Assembly (NCBI GenBank): GCA_028282105.1
Contig: JANQIO010000038.1
Location: 1 to 64,000, forward strand
DNA: 64,000 nucleotides
Direction of reading: 5' to 3'
Origin: Halieaceae bacterium
Lineage (GTDB): Bacteria > Pseudomonadota > Gammaproteobacteria > Pseudomonadales > Halieaceae
Shown: piece by piece, positions 58,227-64,000 of the stretch
How positions within the stretch are numbered: position 1 is the stretch's first letter
Layout of the letters: each line of letters begins with the position of its first letter
Program-made: the position numbers and the translations under genes
The notes under the pieces: generated by a model
Told to the model about the DNA's origin: nothing
The model's input: the letters and a program-made list of their open reading frames with translations, nothing else
The model's database searches: none

Positions 58227-61200
58227 GTGACCGCCATCTCCGCCACAATTCACTATCCACCAGAACTGCCGATTAGCGAACGGGTGGAGGAGATTGCCCG
58301 CGCCCTCGAGACTCACCAGGTGGTGATCGTGGCCGGCGAGACCGGCTCCGGCAAGACCACCCAGCTGCCTAAACTGTGCCTGGCGCTGGGTCGCGGCGAG
58401 CGGCGCATCGGGCACACCCAGCCGCGACGCCTGGCCGCACGCACGGTGGCCCAGCGTATTGCCGAGGAGCTGGGCGAAACCCTGGGTGAGACGGTGGGCT
58501 ACCAGGTGCGTTTCACCGATACCATCGGTGAGCGCACCCGGGTAAAGCTGATGACCGACGGTATCCTGCTGGCGGAAATCCAGCGTGATCGCCAGTTGCG
58601 ACAGTACGATACGCTGATCATCGATGAGGCCCACGAGCGCAGCCTCAATATCGATTTCCTGCTGGGCTACCTCAAGCAGCTGCTGCCCCGGCGGCCGGAT
58701 CTAAAGCTGATCATCACCTCTGCCACTATCGACGTAGAGGGTTTCTCCGCGCACTTCGATGGGGCGCCTGTCATCGAGGTTTCCGGCCGCAGTTATCCCA
58801 TTCAGACTCACTACCTGGACGCGGAGGAGGGAGATGCCCTGCACCGCGCGGCCGAAGCCGTGGAAGCCATTCATGCCCGCGACTACGGGCCCAGTGGCGA
58901 CACCCTGGTATTCCTCAGTGGCGAGCGGGAAATTCGCGAGCTGGCCCTGGCGCTGCGGCGCCGCCAGCTAGCGGGCCTTGAGGTGCTGCCCCTCTATGCC
59001 CGCCTGTCCCAGGCCGAGCAGTCCCGGGTATTCGATACCCGCAGGCGTGCCGGGATGCGGGTGGTGCTGGCCACCAATGTGGCGGAAACGTCCCTGACTG
59101 TGCCCGGCATCCGTTTCGTGGTGGATACCGGCGTTGCCCGAGTCAGTCGCTACAGCGTGCGCAGTAAACTGCAGCGCCTGCCGGTGGAACCGGTGTCCCA
59201 GGCCAGCGCCAACCAGCGACAGGGTCGCTGCGGCAGGGTGGCGGCAGGGGTCTGCCTGCGACTCTACAGTGAGCAGGACTTCCTCGGGCGTCCGGAGTTC
59301 ACCGAACCGGAGATTCAGCGCACCAACCTGGCCGCCGTGATCCTGCGCATGCTCAAGCTCAAGCTGGGCGCGGTTGAGGACTTTCCGTTCATCAATCCAC
59401 CGGATGGCCGCTTGATCCGCGACGGCTATCGCCTGTTGCAGGAACTGACCGCGGTGGACGATAGCGGCCGCCTGACACCCCTAGGCCACCAGATGGCGGA
59501 TTTGCCGGTGGATCCGCGCTTTGCGCGCATGTTGCTGGCCGCGGCTGAGGGTGGGACATTGGCGGAAATGCTGGTCATCGCCAGCGCACTCAGCGTGCAG
59601 GACCCGCGCGAGCGGCCCGCCGACAAGCAGCAGGCGGCGGATGAGAAGCACCGGCGCTTCTGGGATGAACGGTCGGATTTCCTGGCCTGGCTGAAGCTCT
59701 GGGACTATTACGAGGAACAGCGCCAGGCACTGAGCCAGAGCCAGTTGCGCAAGCTTTGCCAGCGCGAGTTCCTCGCCTTTATGCGCATGCGCGAATGGCG
59801 AGACGTACATTTCCAGCTCACGGTCGCCTGCCGTCAGGGTGGACTGCGGCCCCAGAGCACGGCCGCCAGCTACGAGGCGGTGCACCGGGCCCTGCTGACC
59901 GGGTTGCTTGGCAACATCGCCCAATGGCAGGAGGGCCGGGAGTACCTGGGCAGTCGCAACCGCAAGCTGCAGATATTCCCGGGTTCCAGCCAGTCAAAGA
60001 AACGCCCGGCCTGGCTGCTGGCGGCGGAGATCGTCGAGACCTCCCAGGTGTTTGCCCGTTGCGTGGCGCGCATTGACCCGGCCTGGGCAATGGAGGTCAA
60101 CCCGGCGCTGCTCAAGCACCACGACTATGAACCCCACTGGCATACCCGCAGCGGCCGGGTCATGGCATTCCGGCGCACCAGCCTGTACGGCCTGGTGCTG
60201 GCCGACAAGCAGAAGATTCACTACGGCCCGGTCAACCCGGCCGAATCGCGGGCCATGCTGATTCGCGCGGCCCTGGTGGAGGGTCGCATCAAACCGCGCC
60301 CCGATTTCCTGCAGCATAACCTCGCCCTGGTAGCGGAGTTGGAGGCGCTGGAGTCCAAGGCCCGCCGCCGTGACCTGGTGGCGGACGAGCAGGGTATCGT
60401 GCAGTTCTACGACGAGCGCCTGCCCGACAACATCACCACCGCCAGTCGTTTGCGCGGTTGGCTAAAAAAGCACCCGGAAGCAGACGCCGCGCTGCGCCTC
60501 AGCCGTGAGCGTTTGCTGGTGCGCAGTCTCGACGAAGAACTCGGCAACCAGTTCCCCGATCACCTGGACTGGGAAGAATTCAGTCTCGCCCTCAGCTATC
60601 ACTTTGAGCCCGGTCATCCGCAGGACGGTGTCAGCGTCACTATTCCGGTGGGCCTGCTCAACCGGGTGCCGCGCTACCGCTTCCAATGGCTGGTGCCGGG
60701 CCTGCTGCGGGAGAAGTGTATTGCCCTGGTCAAGGCGCTGCCCAAGGCCCTGCGCAAGCAGTTGGTGCCGGTACCGGACTTTGTCGATCGCGTCCTTGCC
60801 GACCTGGTAGTGGCCGACCAGCCCCTGGTTGATGCCCTCGGTGACGGCTTGCGGGCGGTGGCGGGGGTGCGCGTGGCCACCTCTGACTGGGACAGCGCCG
60901 GCCTCGATGACTACTACCGCATGAATTACCGGATTGTCGATGCCGACGGCAAGCTGTTGCGACAGGGCAGGGAGCTCGACCACCTGATCGACGCCAGCCG
61001 CGACGAAACCCGCGAGAGCCTGGGCGCCGGAGACAACAGCGCTGGCTGGGCCAGCGGCCTGACCCGCTGGGACCTGGGGGACTTGCCGGAGCGCTGGCGG
61101 TCGACCCAGGCTGGTATCGAGATCGAGTCCTACCCGGCCCTGCAGGACGACGGCGACAGCGTCTCGGTGGCCCTGCACGACTACCCGGCCCAGGCGGAGC

Positions 61201-61937
61201 TCGCCCACCGGCGCGGCCTGCTGCGGCTCTATCAGTTGCAGTGCTCGCAGCCGCTGCGCTACCTGCGCAAGAACCTGCTGCGGGGTAACGCCGCCAACCT
61301 GCTGCTGGCCGGGGCGGGCTTGGCCCGCGATGCACTGTTGGACGACCTGCTGGATGCGGTGTTCGCCCGCGCCTTCCTGGAGGTCAGCGTACCGCCCCGC
61401 AGCGAGGCGGACTTCCAGTTGGGCCTGCAGACGGGCCGCGGCGAGCTGGTCACCATCGGTAACGACTACGAGCGCATCCTGCTGGCGGCGTTTGAGCCGC
61501 TGGTGGCGGCGCGCACCCGACTGGCTGCACTGGAAGACAAGGCCCTGGCCTACGCCCGGGAGGATATGGACGGGCAGTTGCAGGGGCTGTTGGGTGAGGG
61601 GTTCTGCTACCGGACGCCCTGGGACCGCATGGGCCACTATCCCCGCTATATAAAAGCCCTGCTCACACGCCTGGAGCGCCTTACGGCGCAGCCTGGCAAG
61701 GACCGCGGCCACAGCGAAACCCTGGCGGAGCTGCAGGCGCCGCTGGCGGCCTACCTGGAACAGGAGCCGCAGGCCCTGCAGCTTAACCCCGAGCTGCTGG
61801 AGTATCGCTGGATGCTGGAAGAGTTGAGGGTGTCCTTCTTTGCCCAGTCGCTGGGCACCTCGCAGCCGGTATCCGCCAAGCGCCTGGGCGAGCAGTGGGC
61901 GCGGGTCGAAGACTGGCGGCGGGCGCACCCCGGCTGA
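58227..61937 (+). CDS. hrpA: ATP-dependent RNA helicase HrpA
   Basis: 1236 aa (E. coli 1300; the N-terminal ~60 residues are shorter here). DEAH-box helicase acting on stalled ribosomes and mRNA. Motif I GETGSGKTTQLPKL, motif II DEAH in LIIDEAHERSLNIDFL, motif III ITSATID, motif VI QRQGRCGRV. Ratchet, OB and the long HrpA-specific C-terminal region follow. The only suitable start is GTG at 58227, because an ATG 2 nt upstream runs into TGA. Confidence 0.96.
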   Translation: MTAISATIHYPPELPISERVEEIARALETHQVVIVAGETGSGKTTQLPKLCLALGRGERRIGHTQPRRLAARTVAQRIAEELGETLGETVGYQVRFTDTIGERTRVKLMTDGILLAEIQRDRQLRQYDTLIIDEAHERSLNIDFLLGYLKQLLPRRPDLKLIITSATIDVEGFSAHFDGAPVIEVSGRSYPIQTHYLDAEEGDALHRAAEAVEAIHARDYGPSGDTLVFLSGEREIRELALALRRRQLAGLEVLPLYARLSQAEQSRVFDTRRRAGMRVVLATNVAETSLTVPGIRFVVDTGVARVSRYSVRSKLQRLPVEPVSQASANQRQGRCGRVAAGVCLRLYSEQDFLGRPEFTEPEIQRTNLAAVILRMLKLKLGAVEDFPFINPPDGRLIRDGYRLLQELTAVDDSGRLTPLGHQMADLPVDPRFARMLLAAAEGGTLAEMLVIASALSVQDPRERPADKQQAADEKHRRFWDERSDFLAWLKLWDYYEEQRQALSQSQLRKLCQREFLAFMRMREWRDVHFQLTVACRQGGLRPQSTAASYEAVHRALLTGLLGNIAQWQEGREYLGSRNRKLQIFPGSSQSKKRPAWLLAAEIVETSQVFARCVARIDPAWAMEVNPALLKHHDYEPHWHTRSGRVMAFRRTSLYGLVLADKQKIHYGPVNPAESRAMLIRAALVEGRIKPRPDFLQHNLALVAELEALESKARRRDLVADEQGIVQFYDERLPDNITTASRLRGWLKKHPEADAALRLSRERLLVRSLDEELGNQFPDHLDWEEFSLALSYHFEPGHPQDGVSVTIPVGLLNRVPRYRFQWLVPGLLREKCIALVKALPKALRKQLVPVPDFVDRVLADLVVADQPLVDALGDGLRAVAGVRVATSDWDSAGLDDYYRMNYRIVDADGKLLRQGRELDHLIDASRDETRESLGAGDNSAGWASGLTRWDLGDLPERWRSTQAGIEIESYPALQDDGDSVSVALHDYPAQAELAHRRGLLRLYQLQCSQPLRYLRKNLLRGNAANLLLAGAGLARDALLDDLLDAVFARAFLEVSVPPRSEADFQLGLQTGRGELVTIGNDYERILLAAFEPLVAARTRLAALEDKALAYAREDMDGQLQGLLGEGFCYRTPWDRMGHYPRYIKALLTRLERLTAQPGKDRGHSETLAELQAPLAAYLEQEPQALQLNPELLEYRWMLEELRVSFFAQSLGTSQPVSAKRLGEQWARVEDWRRAHPG

Positions 61938-61985
61938 CTACGGCGGCTGCGGGCCTGGCTCTCTTGCCGGTGCCCTCATCGATTC

Positions 61986-62012
61986 TGTAACAGTTGTGAC
62001 ACAGGTCGGTAA
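61986..62012 (+). promoter_or_regulatory. Possible ECF-type promoter upstream of the copper-peptide operon
   Basis: TGTAAC (61986-61991), 15-nt spacer, CGGTAA (62007-62012) in the 298-nt spacer between hrpA and the precursor gene. The AAC/CG pattern is like ECF-sigma promoters; related bufferin operons in Caulobacter are under an ECF sigma factor. It is weak evidence by itself. The rest of the spacer holds a short CACGC/GCGTG hairpin (62144-62163) and no gene. Confidence 0.25.
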
Positions 62013-62235
62013 TTTATCCAGGCTGTCCAGGGTTTGTGGAATATTACCGATGCCAGCGGGGATACGGTGAAACTTGTTGGTCAATACTGTGTCTCAGTTA
62101 GCACGTTGAGCGATGTGAATCATTTCTCCACGGCAACTCTTCTCACGCTTCTACAAATGCGTGGAAGCGAACTACAGTGATTAAGCGTTACCAGAAACCA
62201 ACCAGACAGAAGAACTGATTTACAGGAGTCTACAA

Positions 62236-62601
62236 ATGGCCTACTCAAAGAAACCCCTCGCAGCTGCCCTGGGCGCAGCGTTCCTGGCATCGGCAGTCAG
62301 CCCCGTTGTCTCTGCTGATACCAACCCGTTTGCGGCCAACCAGCTCAGCGGCGGCTACGACCTCGTCAACTTCGGAGAGCACGAAGGCAAATGCGGTGAA
62401 GGCAAGTGCGGCGAAGGCAAAGGCGACGCCGAAGGCAAGTGCGGCGAAGGCAAGTGCGGTGGCGAGAAGTCTGCCGAAGGCAAATGCGGTGAAGGCAAGT
62501 GCGGCGGCGAGAAATCAGCCGAAGGCAAGTGCGGTGAAGGCAAGTGCGGCGGCGAAAAGTCCTCCGAAGGCAAGTGTGGCGAAGGTAAGTGCGGCGGCTA
62601 A
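62236..62601 (+). CDS. HvfA-like secreted precursor with ten EGKCG motifs
   Basis: 121 aa, ribosome site AGGAG 7 nt before the ATG. A Sec signal peptide (residues 1-27, VVSA/D) leads to NPFAANQLSGGYDLVN, then a low-complexity core with EGKCG in five pairs; Cys at 53, 58, 69, 74, 84, 89, 99, 104, 114 and 119. No other Cys occurs. In HvfA of Haemophilus the EGKCG cysteines are converted by HvfBC to copper-binding oxazolone/thioamide groups. The next two genes are that enzyme pair. The modified product would be exported to the periplasm to bind copper. Confidence 0.9.
   Translation: MAYSKKPLAAALGAAFLASAVSPVVSADTNPFAANQLSGGYDLVNFGEHEGKCGEGKCGEGKGDAEGKCGEGKCGGEKSAEGKCGEGKCGGEKSAEGKCGEGKCGGEKSSEGKCGEGKCGG
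62431..62598 (+). repeat. 45-bp tandem repeats in the precursor core
   Basis: Three full 45-bp units (62431-62475, 62476-62520, 62521-62565), each coding EGKCGEGKCGGEKSA/S, and a partial fourth. Few silent differences separate them, suggesting recent duplication. Confidence 0.9.
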
Positions 62602-62634
62602 GCGTCGGACTGATCTCGCAACTTGACTGACAAC

Positions 62635-63495
62635 ATGTCTACACCACTGTCAGAAGCAACGCCGGGTTTCCAGGGAGCTGGACTCGGCCTGCGGCGGGCC
62701 CTGCTGGGCCCGCTGTCAGAGATGGCGCAGGGAAGCGTCGATTTTATGGAAGTGGCGCCGGAGAACTGGATCAATGTCGGCGGCCGCTTCGGGCGGCAGT
62801 TCAGGGAGCTGGCCGAGCGCTACACCACCAGCCTGCACGGTCTGTCGCTGAATATCGGTGGCTTTGAACCGATCGACCGCGAACTGGTGTCTGCCATCGG
62901 CCAGTTTATGGATGAGTATCACTGCCCGATTTACACCGAGCATCTCACCTACTGTGCAGATGACGGTCACCTCTACGACCTGATGCCGATTCCCTTTACC
63001 GAAGAGGCTGTGCACCACGTGGCAGGTCGGGTCAGGGAGGTGCAGGATATTCTCGGCCGCCGTATCGGCCTGGAGAACGCCTCCTACTATGCCGTATCGA
63101 AAGCCGATATGAGCGAGAGCGAGTTTATTCGCGCGGTGCTGGAAGAGGCAGACTGCGACCTGTTGCTGGACGTGAACAACATCTACGTCAACAGCATCAA
63201 CCACCGCTATGACCCCAACGAGTTCCTGCACTCGCTGCCGCTGGAGCGGGCCCGCTACATCCACGTGGCCGGGCACTACGACGAGGCCGAGGATCTCAAG
63301 GTGGATACCCACGGCGCCGATGTCATCGACCCGGTGTGGGAATTGTTGGCCGAGGCCTACCGCCTGTGCGGTACGCTGCCGACCCTGCTGGAACGGGATT
63401 TCAACCTGCCGCCGTTGGCCGATTTGCTCGGAGAGGTAGAGCAGATTCGCGACATCCAGCGCAGCGTGGCAGCCGAGGCGGTGAACTATGCCTGA
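62635..63495 (+). CDS. DUF692 multinuclear non-haem iron oxygenase (HvfB/BufB/MbnB-like)
   Basis: 286 aa from the ATG at 62635 (a TTG at 62623 is in frame). TIM-barrel metal-ligand candidates: His68 (SLHGLSLN), Glu102/His103 (YTEHLTY), Glu147 (GLENASYY), Asp179 and Asn181-182 ([10 protein letters not shown]), His190, His210/His214 ([10 protein letters not shown]), Asp224/His226 (DTHGADV) and Glu253 ([10 protein letters not shown]). This family oxidises cysteine in peptide substrates to oxazolone-thioamide or related groups using a multi-iron centre. It follows the EGKCG precursor by 33 nt and overlaps the partner gene by 8 nt. Confidence 0.93.
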   Translation: MSTPLSEATPGFQGAGLGLRRALLGPLSEMAQGSVDFMEVAPENWINVGGRFGRQFRELAERYTTSLHGLSLNIGGFEPIDRELVSAIGQFMDEYHCPIYTEHLTYCADDGHLYDLMPIPFTEEAVHHVAGRVREVQDILGRRIGLENASYYAVSKADMSESEFIRAVLEEADCDLLLDVNNIYVNSINHRYDPNEFLHSLPLERARYIHVAGHYDEAEDLKVDTHGADVIDPVWELLAEAYRLCGTLPTLLERDFNLPPLADLLGEVEQIRDIQRSVAAEAVNYA

Positions 63496-64000
63496 GCCCG
63501 CAGCCACCAGCAGTCCGACCGACCTGAAAGCATTGCAGGAGCGCTTCACCGGCCACGTCCGCAACCCGGGTGAGGTGGACGCGCCGGAGGGTATCGAAGG
63601 CCGGCGCATGAAGATCTACAACGATCTTATCTACAACAATGTTGAGGGTTTTCTCAGCGGCGGCTTCCCGATACTGCGAAGCCTGTACCGGGAGGAGGAC
63701 TGGCACCGGCTGGTGCGCGACTTTATTGTCAGCTACCGCTGCAACTCCCCGTACTTCCTGGAGATCAGCCAGGAGTTCCTCAACTATCTGATGAATACCC
63801 GCGAGTCGACACCGGTCGATCCGCCCTTCGCGCTGGAGCTTGCGCACTACGAGTGGGTAGAGCTGGCGCTGGACGTCTCTACCGAGTCATTTCCGGAGCA
63901 GGGCGTTGATCCCGACGGTGATCCGGTCGAAGGCATCCCGGTAATCTCTCCCCTGGCCATGAACCTGCAGTATCGCTACCCGGTGCACGAGATAGGCCCC
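63488..64000 (+). CDS. DUF2063 MNIO partner protein (HvfC/BufC/MbnC-like), partial
   Basis: 171 codons, open at the right edge. The start [20 protein letters not shown] leads to [25 protein letters not shown], the DUF2063 signature, then [23 protein letters not shown] and [16 protein letters not shown]. These proteins bind the substrate and form an obligate heterodimer with the DUF692 enzyme. The ATG overlaps the upstream gene by 8 nt. A DoxX-like fourth gene (hvfD) would be expected next but is outside the window. Confidence 0.92.
   Translation, partial: MPEPAATSSPTDLKALQERFTGHVRNPGEVDAPEGIEGRRMKIYNDLIYNNVEGFLSGGFPILRSLYREEDWHRLVRDFIVSYRCNSPYFLEISQEFLNYLMNTRESTPVDPPFALELAHYEWVELALDVSTESFPEQGVDPDGDPVEGIPVISPLAMNLQYRYPVHEIGP

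Overview
The window is chromosomal DNA of a high-GC gammaproteobacterium. The backbone gene orders (frr-uppS-cdsA-dxr-rseP-bamA-skp-fabZ; rnhB-dnaE; accA-tilS-pyrG-kdsA-eno-ftsB-ispD-ispF; pcm-nlpD-rpoS-fdxA-mutS; recA-recX) are those of Pseudomonas and the marine Cellvibrionales/Halieaceae. That placement is an inference from gene order and protein character, not a database result. Nearly all DNA is coding. No tRNA, rRNA, transposase or CRISPR array was found. Layout: 1-12710 holds isoprenoid/lipid-carrier synthesis (uppS, cdsA, dxr), outer-membrane assembly (rseP, bamA, skp), fabZ, rnhB and dnaE. The usual lpxD, lpxA and lpxB neighbours are absent, and a cluster of palindromic repeats lies where lpxA-lpxB would be expected. 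Between dnaE and accA (12711-16838) sits a dihaem, Wolinella-type fumarate reductase operon (frdCAB) with large inverted repeats on both sides. From 16839 to 31890 the backbone resumes; truD and surE are missing from the ispF-pcm junction. RpoS carries an unusual 150-residue basic, histone-H1-like N-terminal tail. An accessory block (32128-44822) separates mutS from recA. It encodes an HlyD-type periplasmic adaptor, a 7-TM protein fused to a degenerate D-Ala ligase-like ATP-grasp domain, an Asp/Asn beta-hydroxylase-like oxygenase, a subtilisin-like protease with a tract of about 210 residues of repeated AEEA, a convergent ECF sigma/anti-sigma pair, an alpha/beta hydrolase, a BioD/DUF1611-like P-loop protein, an outer-membrane barrel, and a formamidase-like hydrolase with kynureninase. 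From 45066 come recA (clear LexA box, hairpin terminator), recX, a CpxRA-like two-component system divergent from a Spy/CpxP-like periplasmic protein, an M16 peptidase (PreP type), a glutamine cyclotransferase, mnmC, two unknown genes, a MaoC-like hydratase and hrpA. At the right edge (62236-64000+) is the most striking system: a small secreted precursor with ten EGKCG motifs, followed by a DUF692 multinuclear iron oxygenase and a DUF2063 partner that runs off the window. This is an HvfABC/bufferin-type ribosomally made, copper-binding peptide system (oxazolone-thioamide chemistry is established for HvfA of Haemophilus). A theme of this genome is expansion of short in-frame repeats in otherwise conserved proteins (rpoS tail, mnmC N-terminus, kinase sensor domain, S8 protease linker, HvfA-like core), together with intergenic tandem repeats around recX and dispersed palindromes.
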